Part shown: positions 51,812 to 60,954 of the stretch, piece by piece | Layout: each line of letters begins with the position of its first letter | Numbering within the stretch: position 1 is the stretch's first letter | NCBI RefSeq assembly: GCF_038622445.1 | Contig: NZ_CP152019.1 | Coordinates: 1,115,501 to 1,179,500, forward strand | DNA: 64,000 bases | Reading direction: 5' to 3' | From: Sporosarcina sp. FSL K6-1522 | GTDB lineage: Bacteria > Bacillota > Bacilli > Bacillales_A > Planococcaceae | Notes under the pieces: model-generated | Seen by the model: only the letters and a program-made list of their open reading frames with translations | Databases searched by the model: none | What the model was told of the DNA's origin: nothing | Position numbers and translations under genes: made by a program

Positions 51812-52979
51812 GTGTTGTTTCAACTGTGCGTAATGACTTAGTTGTTTTGTTGAAGGCGAAGATGAGGCCGATAGAAAGAATTGCAAGAACGGTGGAGATG
51901 AAATACATATTGCCAGCTTGTTGTGTGAAAAGCCATGTGAACAGTAGCGGTCCAATAATGCGACCCATATTGTCCATGGAATAAGCCATCCCAGCAGCTG
52001 TTCCATACTTTCCGCCCGACTCTTTCGTTGTGAGGGATACGAGAACGGTACGTGCTAGCGCATTTCCAGCGGTGAAGACACTGAGTGCGAAACCTGCCCA
52101 GATTAGGCTCGAAGTAAATGGAATCAAGAGAAGCCCAAGTGCAGTAACGATTTGTGCACCGATAATCCATGTCGTTTCCGTCCCGTTTTTCACGCGCCGA
52201 ACGACGCCACCTTGGATTGCAGCATCGACAAAGCCGCTTGCCATGAACAAGTATCCAATTTGCAACGGTGTAATATCGATTTTCGACATTTGGAATAGCT
52301 GAAACGTCGATTCGAGTCCAGCGAGAAGAAACGTCACCATGAATGAAAACAAGAACAGATAGCGAATACGATATTGCCAGAGTATTGCTCCGCCTTTTGG
52401 GAGGAGCGCACGTTTATTGGCCACACCACGGCGTTCCGGTTCTTTCAAAATAACCCAGGCGTACAGGCATAGTAGCAGTGTCAATACACCCGATGCGATG
52501 AAAGGCACATGAAGGCCAGCATGACCGAGCACACCACCAATCGCTGGTCCGAAAATGAACCCAAGCCCGATAGACATACCGAGTAATCCCATATACTTGT
52601 TTCGATTTTCTTCGTCAGTCATATCCGCTACAAAGCCAGTAACAGCTGTGTAAAGAGCTCCTGAGAAAATCCCGCCCACAATACGTGACACGTATAACAG
52701 GAGTAAGTGATCGATGAAAAGTGCAAAGAGGAAGAAGCTAACACTGAAGCCGAGTAACCCTGTTAAAATGAGTTTTTTTCGCCCAGTTCGATCTGACAAT
52801 GAGCCCCAAAGTGGTGCTGTAAAGAATGAAGCTAGTGCATAAATCGTCAATAATCCGCCGACATGCACTTCGGAAAGATTGTGTTGCACAATGACTTCAG
52901 GAAGAATCGGAATAATAATCCCGAATCCAAGATATACAAAAAATTGCACGGACATAAGAAGAAGGATTGCTTTTTTCAT
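51807..52979 (-). CDS. MFS efflux transporter, drug-resistance type
   Basis: This 390-residue, 12-helix MFS protein has motif A (GSLSDRTGRKKLILTG) after helix 2 and the antiporter motif C in helix 5 (GMSIGLGFIFGPAIGGVLG), marking it as a proton-driven drug exporter of the TetA/NorA/YfmO kind. The arrangement in helices 4 and 5 (RIVGGIFSGALYTAVTGFVADMT) is typical. The substrate is unknown, and resistance should not be assumed. ATG 52979 is chosen; GTG 52991 is possible. Confidence 0.88.
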   Translation of the reverse strand: MKKAILLLMSVQFFVYLGFGIIIPILPEVIVQHNLSEVHVGGLLTIYALASFFTAPLWGSLSDRTGRKKLILTGLLGFSVSFFLFALFIDHLLLLYVSRIVGGIFSGALYTAVTGFVADMTDEENRNKYMGLLGMSIGLGFIFGPAIGGVLGHAGLHVPFIASGVLTLLLCLYAWVILKEPERRGVANKRALLPKGGAILWQYRIRYLFLFSFMVTFLLAGLESTFQLFQMSKIDITPLQIGYLFMASGFVDAAIQGGVVRRVKNGTETTWIIGAQIVTALGLLLIPFTSSLIWAGFALSVFTAGNALARTVLVSLTTKESGGKYGTAAGMAYSMDNMGRIIGPLLFTWLFTQQAGNMYFISTVLAILSIGLIFAFNKTTKSLRTVETTQ

Positions 52980-53506
52980 GACTAAACCCACTTTCTGCGG
53001 AATCGTTATGTCTATTCTACTCTTTACATGCTATTCGGACAACGGGAAAGGGGATCTCTGGTTGAGTTCACCACGCATACGCTTGCTCGAACCGCGCAAA
53101 GCATCAGTCGAACCACGCATACGCTTGCTCGAACCGCGCAAAGCGCCAGTTAAACCACGCATACACTTGCACGAACCGCGCAAAGCGCCAGTTAAACCAC
53201 GCATACACTTGCTCGAACCGCGCAAAGCGCCAGTCAAACCACGCATACGCTTGCTCGAACCGCGCAAAGCATCAGATGAACCGCGCATTCTATCTGCCCG
53301 TCACGTTTCATATTATTTATATTTCGATGTATGAAGCATTTACATAAAGACCAAACTTGTAACATAAATGAAAGATTTAAAAGCGGGTAGGAGTGGTATG
53401 ATTAAAGTAATGACACAGTGTACGATTTTTCATTTGGTAAAAGAATAAAAGCAACTTTACTTGTACGAACACGTCTTTAATATATGGAAAGGTCGAGGTG
53501 GAAAAG
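52980..53506. other. Intergenic region dominated by a minisatellite
   Basis: Apart from the 42-bp tandem array (53071-53289) nothing recognisable is present. The remaining part up to the small gene at 53507 is AT-rich and may contain its promoter. Confidence 0.6.
53071..53289. repeat. 42-bp tandem repeat array (minisatellite)
   Basis: Five complete 42-bp units start at 53071, 53113, 53155, 53197 and 53239, with a partial sixth at 53281. Each unit is itself two diverged 21-bp halves beginning CCACGCATACGCTTGC and CCGCGCAAAGCGCC. Because 42 is divisible by 3, it stays open on both strands as a 14-residue repeat, but neither frame has a ribosome-binding site. Confidence 0.9.
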
Positions 53507-53647
53507 ATGGCTAAAGAAGTTGATTTAAAAAGGATCATCTCCAACTTGGCGAAGTTGGGTGTTTCGGCTACGCTGACGAAATCCCGTCTAGAAATGCTGA
53601 AAGCCCTAGCGCCACCTATACAAGACCCACAAATCCAGTCTCAATAA
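53507..53647 (+). CDS. Small protein, 46 residues, unknown
   Basis: ATG 53507 lies 6 bases after GAGGTGG, and the stop is followed by a perfect terminator, so this is likely a real gene although very short. The product, MAKEVDLKRIISNLAKLGVS at the start, is an amphipathic helical stretch followed by KSRLEMLKALAPP and a polar Gln-rich end. It has no cysteine, signal peptide or membrane helix. I recognise no family. Confidence 0.55.
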   Translation: MAKEVDLKRIISNLAKLGVSATLTKSRLEMLKALAPPIQDPQIQSQ

Positions 53648-53685
53648 GAAAAGCTCCGACGGACACGTGTCCATCGGAGCTTTTC
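53648..53685. terminator. Bidirectional terminator between the 46-residue gene and rodA
   Basis: A 38-base almost perfect palindrome (AGAAAAGCTCCGACGGACA and complement, centred on CACGTG) with T-rich ends. Confidence 0.92.
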
Positions 53686-53688
53686 TTA

Positions 53689-54888
53689 TTATTCTTCGTC
53701 ATCTGAGCTGAACATATACGTTTTGTGATGGAACTTCATACTAAAGACAAGTCCAATGGCCAGCATATTCCCCATCAGTGAGCTACCACCGTAACTGATG
53801 AAGGGCAGCGGAATTCCTGTGATTGGCAAGAGTTGAATTGTCATACCAATATTTTGGAAGACGTGGAACGTAATCATTGCTACGATACCTGCACAAATGT
53901 AGGTGCTGAATGGATCCTTTAGTTCCAGAGTGATTTTCGTTAAGTGATAGATCAGGAAGAAATACATACAAATAACAAGGCTCGCACCTATGAAGCCCCA
54001 ATCCTCTCCGATTGTAGTGAAAATGAAGTCGGTATGGCTTTCCATGACGTATACTTCACGTCCTTTGAACCCTTTACCGAAAATTTCCCCAGATCCAATG
54101 GCATTGAGTGATGTAATCAAGTGCAGTCCTTCATCAGACGCATAAGAATAGGGATCTAACCATGAATAAATACGTTTAAATTGATACGGGTTGAACCCTA
54201 ATTTAGTTTGCAAGAAATCTTGGGCATAAAGTGCCGCCCACAATAAGATTGCGCCAATGGTTGCGACTGCTGAAAAGGCAGGTAACAAAATTCTCCACGA
54301 AATCCCGGCAACAATGACAAGTGCCGCCGTAATGGCGATAAATACGAGCGACGTTCCAAGGTCAGGTTGTAGCATGATGAAAAATAATGGAATGAATAGG
54401 GTAATCCCTATTTTTCCGAGTAAAAACAAATCAGTTTTTAATGTTTTTTCCGTGAACTTCTCATGATGCTTTGTGATTAAGCGTGCTGCGCCAATGATGA
54501 AAAAGGTTTTCATGAATTCGGCAGGTTGTATACTTCCTAGTCCTGGGAGGTGAAACCAACTTTTGGCACCGTTTCTTCTCGCTACAAGCTCTAGCGATTC
54601 GGGAATGATAATAAGAAGTGCTAGCAGGAAAATTCCGCCGCCATATATAATCCAAGCGGCTTTTTTATATTGTTCTGGTTCTAAGTACATCGTGATGGCA
54701 ATAATCACTGCGCCGACGACGTACCATTGAATCTGCGAAGGGACGAAGTTGTAAAATTCACCAGAGAGTAACTTATATTGACCGGTCGTCTGGGCAGAAG
54801 CAATGGCAAACAAGCTGATAAGGCAGAAGAGCAACATAATGAATGCAAGCGTCCAGTCAAAGCGCTCTTGGGGTTTGTCTATTTTCAT
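53689..54888 (-). CDS. rodA: SEDS-family peptidoglycan polymerase (RodA/FtsW)
   Basis: This 399-residue, ten-helix SEDS protein polymerises glycan strands from lipid II together with a class B penicillin-binding protein. Conserved features are NGAKSWFHLPGLGSIQPAEFMK, QPDLGTSLVFIAI, the long extracellular loop with KGREVYVMESHTDFIFTTIGEDWGFIGA and GIPLPFISYGGSSLMGNMLAIGLV. RodA (elongation) is the more likely member, since it stands alone without division genes, but FtsW-like paralogues are common in bacilli. The Shine-Dalgarno is AGGTGA. Confidence 0.9.
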   Translation of the reverse strand: MKIDKPQERFDWTLAFIMLLFCLISLFAIASAQTTGQYKLLSGEFYNFVPSQIQWYVVGAVIIAITMYLEPEQYKKAAWIIYGGGIFLLALLIIIPESLELVARRNGAKSWFHLPGLGSIQPAEFMKTFFIIGAARLITKHHEKFTEKTLKTDLFLLGKIGITLFIPLFFIMLQPDLGTSLVFIAITAALVIVAGISWRILLPAFSAVATIGAILLWAALYAQDFLQTKLGFNPYQFKRIYSWLDPYSYASDEGLHLITSLNAIGSGEIFGKGFKGREVYVMESHTDFIFTTIGEDWGFIGASLVICMYFFLIYHLTKITLELKDPFSTYICAGIVAMITFHVFQNIGMTIQLLPITGIPLPFISYGGSSLMGNMLAIGLVFSMKFHHKTYMFSSDDEE

Positions 54889-55083
54889 ATATTAGTCACC
54901 TATGTTCCAAAGTTTAATAGTATTGATAGCTATCTTTTATTATAACGCATTGAGGGCGTGGATGCATATCCTCCTAGTTAGACGCTTTCCATTCTATGAA
55001 GTTGCCCCGCAAAAGGGATGCATGCTAAACTGATGGGAAAATTAAGGACGGTATAATCCTTATTTGGGAAAGGAAGTATCATT

Positions 55084-55416
55084 GTGGCGTGGATTTTGTT
55101 ATTGATCGCAGGGATTACAGAAATTGTTTGGGCAATAGGGTTGAAGGAAGCACATGGTTTCACGGTTCTACTGCCTTCCATTATATCGGTTATTTTCATT
55201 AGTATTAGCTTTTTCTTATTTGCAAAAGCCATGGAAGTGATCCCGATCGGCACGGCGTATGCGATTTTTACGGGTATTGGTGCAGCAGGTACGGCTATTG
55301 TTGGAATGCTGGTATTCGGAGAAAGCGCAGGAGCAAAGAAGTTATTTTTCTTAGTACTACTACTAGTAGGCATTGTCGGTCTCAAACTGGCTGATGGAAA
55401 GGAGGAGGTGGAATAA
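55084..55416 (+). CDS. ykkC: Paired small multidrug resistance protein, YkkC-like
   Basis: This 110-residue, four-helix SMR protein has the essential Glu in helix 1 (ILLLIAGITEIVWAIGLKEA) and the helix 3 pattern IPIGTAYAIFTGIGAAGTAIVGMLVFGE. A second, homologous SMR gene follows with a 1-base overlap, so they act as a heterodimer like YkkCD of Bacillus subtilis. Such pairs export guanidinium or cationic drugs. The start is GTG 55084 behind AAGGAAG. I looked for a guanidine riboswitch upstream and found none. Confidence 0.9.
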   Translation: MAWILLLIAGITEIVWAIGLKEAHGFTVLLPSIISVIFISISFFLFAKAMEVIPIGTAYAIFTGIGAAGTAIVGMLVFGESAGAKKLFFLVLLLVGIVGLKLADGKEEVE

Positions 55417-55730
55417 TGTCTTGGCTCATACTCGTCATTGCAGGTTTGTTTGAAGTAGCATTTGTTGTAACGATGAAACTATCAGAAAGCTTTCGCAACA
55501 AAAAGTATACAGTACTGACGGTGTTGTCAGGTGCTCTTAGCTTCTACCTTCTGTCCGTAGCGATGAGAGAATTGCCTGTTGGGACAGGGTATGCTGTTTG
55601 GACAGGAATTGGTGCGGCGGGTAGTGTACTCGTCGGCATGCTGTTCTTCGGTGAAAAGCGCAATGCGTTGAAGTTGCTATTTTTAACGTTCATTATCGCT
55701 GGTGTTGCAGGTCTGAAAATATTCGGCTAA
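55416..55730 (+). CDS. ykkD: Paired small multidrug resistance protein, YkkD-like
   Basis: This 104-residue partner of the preceding SMR protein has helix 1 with the conserved Glu (LILVIAGLFEVAFVVTMKLS), helix 3 LPVGTGYAVWTGIGAAGSVLVGMLFFGE and a C-terminal helix ending GLKIFG. The two subunits probably insert in opposite topologies, as suggested by their different charge distribution (the first ends KEEVE, the second has a basic loop RNKK). A strong AGGAGGAGG precedes the start inside the first gene. Confidence 0.9.
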   Translation: MSWLILVIAGLFEVAFVVTMKLSESFRNKKYTVLTVLSGALSFYLLSVAMRELPVGTGYAVWTGIGAAGSVLVGMLFFGEKRNALKLLFLTFIIAGVAGLKIFG

Positions 55731-55810
55731 TGAACTTGTGTAATTCATTCATGAAGGTGTGTTGTTCGTGGTAAAATGAAGTATAAAAAGAACGGACGGT
55801 GAGGGAAATA

Positions 55811-56875
55811 ATGAGAAAAAGATTAGGATTAATATATGGTGGAAAGTCAGCGGAGCATGAAGTGTCGCTATCGACTGCGCGTGCAGTGACGCAAGCAGTG
55901 GATTTTGAGAAATATGAAGTGATCCCGGTTTACATCACCTACACGGGAGAATGGCGGAAAGGTGAAGCATTCGTCGGTCCAGTTACAACGCTTGAGGAGC
56001 TTCGCCTTGAGGGGAATGGGAAGCCAGATAGCATTCATGATTTCCTGAATGATACATCGGGCGCTTTGGACGTTGTTTTCCCGCTTCTTCATGGTACGAA
56101 CGGAGAAGATGGGACGGTTCAAGGGCTGTTTGAAGTGATGAATATACCTTACGTTGGTAATGGTGTATTGGCATCATCTGCTGGAATGGATAAAGTCGTG
56201 ATGAAACAATTATTTGCGCAGGTTGGCTTGCAACAAGTACCCTATGTTCATTTTATCCGAACGGAATGGGCGCATGAACAGCAACAGCTCGTTGAGAAAA
56301 TGGAACAAGAACTTACGTGGCCGATGTTTGTTAAACCTGCCAATCTAGGTTCAAGTGTCGGAATTAGTCAAGCGACAGACCGTGCTAGTTTAATTGAAGC
56401 GGTAGACTTGGCATTGAAATTCGATCGCAAAATCATTGTTGAGCAAGGTGTCACAGCACGTGAAATTGAAATGGGTGTTATGGGGAACGACGAGCCTGCA
56501 TGCTCCGTAGCAGGGGAAATCAAACCTGTGACTGCATTTTATGATTATGAAGCAAAATATAAAGATGGCAATACAGCGCTTGTCATTCCAGCAGAAGTGA
56601 CGGAAGAGGTTGCGGAAAAGATGAAGGATATGGCAATGCGTGCGTACAAAGTGCTCGATTGTTCAGGGCTTGTGCGTTCAGACTTCTTTGTTACAGCAGC
56701 AGATGAAGTGCTCATTAACGAGGTGAACACGATGCCAGGCTTTACGCCAACGAGTATGTTCCCGCTACTTTGGCAGAAAACAGGTGTGACCTATCCGGAA
56801 TTGATCGACCAACTGATTGAGTTGGCATTGGAACGTCATGCAGAAAAGCAAACAATACAATATACGATGGATTGA
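55811..56875 (+). CDS. ddl: D-alanine--D-alanine ligase
   Basis: Ddl makes the D-Ala-D-Ala dipeptide for peptidoglycan. This 354-residue ATP-grasp enzyme has [42 protein letters not shown], the ATP-grasp elements [16 protein letters not shown] and [16 protein letters not shown], the substrate loop [11 protein letters not shown], and [13 protein letters not shown] at the Mg2+ site. No residues suggest D-lactate specificity. ATG 55811 is preferred to GTG 55799. murF follows after 12 bases. Confidence 0.95.
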   Translation: MRKRLGLIYGGKSAEHEVSLSTARAVTQAVDFEKYEVIPVYITYTGEWRKGEAFVGPVTTLEELRLEGNGKPDSIHDFLNDTSGALDVVFPLLHGTNGEDGTVQGLFEVMNIPYVGNGVLASSAGMDKVVMKQLFAQVGLQQVPYVHFIRTEWAHEQQQLVEKMEQELTWPMFVKPANLGSSVGISQATDRASLIEAVDLALKFDRKIIVEQGVTAREIEMGVMGNDEPACSVAGEIKPVTAFYDYEAKYKDGNTALVIPAEVTEEVAEKMKDMAMRAYKVLDCSGLVRSDFFVTAADEVLINEVNTMPGFTPTSMFPLLWQKTGVTYPELIDQLIELALERHAEKQTIQYTMD

Positions 56876-56887
56876 GCGTGATAGAAA

Positions 56888-58249
56888 GTGAAACGGAAGT
56901 TAACAGAAATCGCTGAGTGGTTACAGGCTGATGGACAACAGATGGACGATGTACTGGTAACTGGTGTGTCCATCGACTCGCGGACAGTGAAGTCGGGCGA
57001 TTTGTTCGTCCCGTTCCGCGGTGAACAAGTGAACGGGCACAAGTATGTGGAACAGGCAATTGCACAAGGAGCGGCTGCGGCATTGTGGATGAAGGATGAG
57101 CCGAACCCGCCAAGTGGTTTGCCACTCATTTTCGTCGAGGATTCTGAAGTGGCGCTACAAGAGATGGCGCGCGCCTATCGGGGTGAATTGCAGTGCAAAG
57201 TTATCGGCATTACGGGTTCGAATGGTAAAACGTCCACAAAGGATTTGGTGGCCAGTGTCTTGGCACCGTATTTCAATGTGCGGAAAACGGAAGGGAACTT
57301 TAACAATGAGTTAGGCTTACCACTGACGATTTTGTCGCTGGAAGAGGAGACAGAAATTGCTGTATTGGAAATGGGCATGAGCGGCTTCGGTGAAATTTCC
57401 TTTTTATCGGAACTAGCAAAACCGCATTATGTCGTCATTACGAATATTGGGGAAGCACATATGCTAGATCTTGGTTCACGGGAAGGCATTGCCAAGGCAA
57501 AATACGAAATCATCGATGGATTAGTAGAAGGCGGCAAGCTGTTTTATGACGGGGATGAGCCGTTGTTACAGCGACTTGTGAATCAGGAAGCCGTGTCATT
57601 CGGTCATGCAAATACGGCTCATTTATCACTTCGTAATATTGCGGCAGGAGACGAGGGTAGCCGCTTCGCGGTGTCTGGTTTGCTGGAAGGCGAATTTATG
57701 ATTCCTGTTTATGGAGCGCATCAGGTGAAAAATGCACTTGCTGCGATTTTGATTGCTAATGAGTTATCCGTTGCGACGGATGCGATTCGTGAGGCGTTGA
57801 GCAAGGCGGTCTTAACGGATATGCGTATGCAACCGGTTTTAGCTAGTAATGGGTCATTATTCATTAATGATGCCTACAATGCAGCTCCTACATCGATGCA
57901 TGCGGCGCTAGCGTTTATGCGCGATACACAGTTGCGTGCAGATAAGTGGCTCGTGTTGGGGGATATGCTTGAGCTTGGGGAAGATGAGCAGCGTTACCAT
58001 GAAGAATTGGCGGACCAAGTGTTGGCGTTAAACCTCAAAGGGGTCTTACTATATGGCCCACGCATGAAATGGTTATACGATGAACTTCAAAAACGTGACA
58101 TGCGTACATTGCTCGTTTGGACGGAAGCAGACTATACACCAATTACAGATACACTTCGCACAGCTACGTCTGCAGATTCCATCATACTCTTGAAAGGTTC
58201 ACGAGGAATGGCGCTAGAGCGTGTACTTGAAAAGGGTAGCGAGCAGTGA
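56888..58249 (+). CDS. murF: UDP-N-acetylmuramoyl-tripeptide--D-alanyl-D-alanine ligase
   Basis: MurF adds the D-Ala-D-Ala made by Ddl to the UDP-MurNAc-tripeptide, the last cytoplasmic step of precursor synthesis. This 453-residue Mur ligase has VSIDSRTVKSGDLFVPFRGE, the ATP loop GITGSNGKTSTKDL, TEGNFNNELGLPLTIL, VLEMGMSGFGEISFLSELAKP and the C-terminal FINDAYNAAPTSMHAAL. The start is GTG 56888. It is in an operon with ddl, and its stop overlaps the esterase start (GTGA). Confidence 0.95.
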   Translation: MKRKLTEIAEWLQADGQQMDDVLVTGVSIDSRTVKSGDLFVPFRGEQVNGHKYVEQAIAQGAAAALWMKDEPNPPSGLPLIFVEDSEVALQEMARAYRGELQCKVIGITGSNGKTSTKDLVASVLAPYFNVRKTEGNFNNELGLPLTILSLEEETEIAVLEMGMSGFGEISFLSELAKPHYVVITNIGEAHMLDLGSREGIAKAKYEIIDGLVEGGKLFYDGDEPLLQRLVNQEAVSFGHANTAHLSLRNIAAGDEGSRFAVSGLLEGEFMIPVYGAHQVKNALAAILIANELSVATDAIREALSKAVLTDMRMQPVLASNGSLFINDAYNAAPTSMHAALAFMRDTQLRADKWLVLGDMLELGEDEQRYHEELADQVLALNLKGVLLYGPRMKWLYDELQKRDMRTLLVWTEADYTPITDTLRTATSADSIILLKGSRGMALERVLEKGSEQ

Positions 58250-58950
58250 AAACGGGTGTGTTATTTATCCATGGATTTACGGGCGGTTCTTTCGAAGTTC
58301 GGCCGCTCGTCATGTACGTGAAACATCAAATGGATTGGTTAGTGTCGGTCCCAACATTGCCAGGACACGGTATCACGCTCAATTTAAAAAATATGTCGGC
58401 TGCGTCCTGGCTAATGGAAGCTGAACTCGCCTATAAAAAATTACAGAAGAAAGTCGATCGTGTCATTGTGATCGGCTTTTCGATGGGCGGGCTCATTGCT
58501 ATGTATCTTGCGTTACGGTATCCAGTACATAAGTTGGTGTTGTTAAGCGCGGCGGCAAAATATATGAGTCCACGCAATTTACTAGGTGATGTAACGATTA
58601 TGCTGACGGAATCGATTCGAAAAAAGTATCCACCAAACACGTTCTATCACTTGTATGATTATAAATTGACGCACACACCGTTGCAGGCCATCTTTGAGTT
58701 TTTACGGATTGTCAAGACTGTTGAGCCTTATTATGGCCAGATTAAAATACCGGTATGCATTGTGCAAGGTAAAAAGGATGGTATCGTGCCGTTCGCCTCG
58801 GCCGAGCATTTGTATAAAACACTTGGTTCCCAGAAAAAGGTGTTCATACAATCGGCTCGTGGGAAGCATCATATTTGTTACAGTGATGATTGTGACAATT
58901 GGTTTCAGGAAGTGTTGGCATTCATGAAGGAAGATATGGAAGAAAACTGA
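58246..58950 (+). CDS. Alpha/beta-fold carboxylesterase (Est30/YvaK-like)
   Basis: This 234-residue carboxylesterase has the oxyanion motif GVLFIHGFTGGSFEVRPL, TLPGHGI, the nucleophile GFSMGG (Ser near residue 83), the acid in QGKKDGIVPF and the catalytic His near ARGKHHICYSDD. It resembles Est30/YvaK-type monoacylglycerol or carboxyl esterases. It overlaps murF by 4 bases and is therefore co-transcribed with ddl-murF, where Bacillus subtilis has no such gene. A link to envelope lipid metabolism is inference. Confidence 0.88.
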   Translation: MKTGVLFIHGFTGGSFEVRPLVMYVKHQMDWLVSVPTLPGHGITLNLKNMSAASWLMEAELAYKKLQKKVDRVIVIGFSMGGLIAMYLALRYPVHKLVLLSAAAKYMSPRNLLGDVTIMLTESIRKKYPPNTFYHLYDYKLTHTPLQAIFEFLRIVKTVEPYYGQIKIPVCIVQGKKDGIVPFASAEHLYKTLGSQKKVFIQSARGKHHICYSDDCDNWFQEVLAFMKEDMEEN

Positions 58951-58973
58951 TTATTACTACTTAAGCGGATTGA

Positions 58974-59002
58974 TTGCAGAGGGCGTTTGTGCATGATATA
59001 GT
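58974..59002 (+). promoter_or_regulatory. Promoter upstream of cshA
   Basis: TTGCAG (58974-58979), 17 bases, TATAGT (58997-59002). The predicted transcript runs straight into the hairpin at 59031-59063. Confidence 0.6.
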
Positions 59003-59279
59003 GTAAAGAACATTGGATACATTTACACGGGACTCTTCAATTTGTGAAGAGTACTTTTTTTTGAATAAATCGGTTGGTTCAGCGAAATCGGACGAATGTC
59101 TGTTGAACAAACCGCTCGGCAAAGACCGGGCTTTCCTTTTCAACCATAACCTCTACTATAGAGAATGCAAAATATCGGAAACGTACCCTTTATAATGGCT
59201 CGAATGGCTCGAAATTTGCCGCGCCTTCATTTGCAAATGTAACCAATTGTCAAATGAAAAACAAAGGAGATTGAGAAGT
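59003..59279 (+). promoter_or_regulatory. Long structured 5' leader of cshA with attenuator-like hairpin
   Basis: After the promoter come GTGTAAA...TTTACAC (about 59001-59028), then GACTCTTCA-ATTTG-TGAAGAGTA followed by eight T residues (about 59032-59062), an intrinsic terminator inside the leader. A TATAAT at 59191-59196 may be a second promoter. No gene is evident. Confidence 0.55.
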
Positions 59280-60785
59280 TTGACAAAATTTTCAGAACTT
59301 AACATCAGTGCATCAACACAACGCTCATTAAGCAAAATGGGGTTTGAAGAAGCAACACCAATCCAAGAAGGAACAGTTAAATTTGGATTAGAAGGTCGCG
59401 ACATTATCGGCCAGGCGCAAACGGGTACAGGGAAAACGGCGGCATTTAGTATTCCGATTATCGAAAAAATCGATACAAAAAATCCGGCAGTTCAGGCGCT
59501 TATCATTGCACCAACACGTGAATTGGCGATTCAGGTTTCTGAAGAAATCTACCGTATTGGTCACGACAAACGTGCACGTATTCTATCGGTTTACGGTGGA
59601 CAGGAAATTGGACGTCAAATCCGCGCATTGCGTAATAATCCGCAAATCGTTGTAGGGACACCAGGACGTATTCTTGACCATATTAAACGCAAAACGTTGA
59701 AGCTTGACGGCGTACAGACGCTTGTTCTTGACGAAGCGGATGAAATGTTGAACATGGGCTTCATCGAAGACATTAATACAATCCTTGCAAGCGTGCCATC
59801 TGAGCGCCAGACGCTTCTATTCTCGGCTACTATGCCTGGACCAATCCGTAAAATTGCGGAAACGTTCATGAAAAACCCGGAAATCGTTAAAATCAAGTCA
59901 AAAGAAATGACTGTCGAAAATATCGATCAGTATTTCGTGAAATCACAAGAGCGTGAGAAGTTCGATATTCTTTCACGTCTACTAAATGTTCACCAACCAG
60001 AACTTGCGATTGTCTTCGGACGTACGAAACGTCGCGTTGACGAACTTTCTCATGCGCTAAGCATCCGCGGTTACCTTGCTGAAGGAATTCACGGAGACTT
60101 AACGCAAGCGAAACGTATGTCAGTTCTTCGCCAGTTTAAAGAAAATAAAATCGATATCCTTGTTGCAACAGACGTTGCGGCACGTGGGCTTGACATTTCA
60201 GGCGTAACACATGTCTATAACTTTGATATTCCACAAGATCCTGAAAGCTATGTTCACCGTATTGGTCGTACAGGTCGCGCAGGAAAAAGTGGAATGGCAG
60301 TTACATTTGTTACACCACGTGAAATGGGTTACCTACGCATCGTTGAAGAAACAACTAAAAAGCGCATGACGCCACTAACGCCTCCGTCTTCTGACGAAGC
60401 ACTTGTTGGCCAACAGCGTCTTGCAGTTGAACAATTGACGGAAATCATCGAGAAAAACGAGTTGAGTGATTACACGCATCTTGCATCTGAAATGCTGGCT
60501 AAATTCGATGCAAATGACATCGTTGCAGCTGCACTTAAAACATTAACTCGTGAGCCGAACGATACGCCTGTATCGATTTCGGAAGAGCGTCCATTGCCAA
60601 TGCGTGGCGGCGGTGGTAGTCGTGGTGGTTATAAAGGCAACCGCAGCGGCGGTCGTTCATTCGGCGGCGGCGGTGGTGGTCGCGGTTACGGCGGCGGATC
60701 ACGTCGTAGCGGCGGAAGTCGTGACGGAGCAAGAAGAGATGGTGGCCGTTCACGCAGCAATAGCAGCCGTTCTGAATCAAAATAA
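59280..60785 (+). CDS. cshA: DEAD-box RNA helicase CshA
   Basis: CshA unwinds RNA in mRNA turnover, ribosome assembly and cold adaptation. This 501-residue protein has the Q motif ([10 protein letters not shown]), motif I AQTGTGKT, Ia [22 protein letters not shown] and V ([23 protein letters not shown]) and [13 protein letters not shown], then a short dimerisation region and a Gly/Arg/Ser-rich RNA-binding tail of about 65 residues (RGG and GGGGGGRG runs). I chose TTG 59280, 9 bases after AAAGGAGA. It lies after ddl-murF, as in Bacillus subtilis. Confidence 0.95.
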   Translation: MTKFSELNISASTQRSLSKMGFEEATPIQEGTVKFGLEGRDIIGQAQTGTGKTAAFSIPIIEKIDTKNPAVQALIIAPTRELAIQVSEEIYRIGHDKRARILSVYGGQEIGRQIRALRNNPQIVVGTPGRILDHIKRKTLKLDGVQTLVLDEADEMLNMGFIEDINTILASVPSERQTLLFSATMPGPIRKIAETFMKNPEIVKIKSKEMTVENIDQYFVKSQEREKFDILSRLLNVHQPELAIVFGRTKRRVDELSHALSIRGYLAEGIHGDLTQAKRMSVLRQFKENKIDILVATDVAARGLDISGVTHVYNFDIPQDPESYVHRIGRTGRAGKSGMAVTFVTPREMGYLRIVEETTKKRMTPLTPPSSDEALVGQQRLAVEQLTEIIEKNELSDYTHLASEMLAKFDANDIVAAALKTLTREPNDTPVSISEERPLPMRGGGGSRGGYKGNRSGGRSFGGGGGGRGYGGGSRRSGGSRDGARRDGGRSRSNSSRSESK

Positions 60786-60800
60786 ACAACTGATACTCAC

Positions 60801-60837
60801 ATCCGAGATGCGTTCCATAAGCATCTCGGATTTTTTA
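60801..60837 (+). terminator. Intrinsic terminator after cshA
   Basis: ATCCGAGATGC / GCATCTCGGAT stem followed by TTTTTT. Confidence 0.92.
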
Positions 60838-60840
60838 TAC

Positions 60841-60914
60841 CTAGAAACATCTGGCTTATGGCGGGAGGCATCCGCAAGCGCCGAGCGTTGTTAGTAAGAT
60901 TCTTTAGTTCAATT
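60841..60914 (+). repeat. Interspersed GC-rich repeat, family A, copy 2
   Basis: From CTGGCTTATGGC (60851) through GGAGGCATCCGCAAGCG and AGATTCTTTAGTTCAAT it matches the copy at 27605-27698. Confidence 0.75.
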
Positions 60915-60954
60915 TATCTTCATTCAGCTGATCTTTTTGTACTGAAAGCGAAGC

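Noticed and set aside
53071..53289. Regular repeats that could suggest a CRISPR array
   Set aside because: The 42-bp units are contiguous with no unique spacers, and no cas genes are nearby.
52980..53334. Coding potential on both strands over the minisatellite
   Set aside because: The open frames are a by-product of a 42-bp repeat without stops; neither has a ribosome-binding site.
54889..55083. Possible guanidine riboswitch before the ykkCD-like pair
   Set aside because: None of the conserved ykkC-I, mini-ykkC or ykkC-III features could be found; the only hairpin (TAAGGA/TCCTTA) overlaps a TATAAT.
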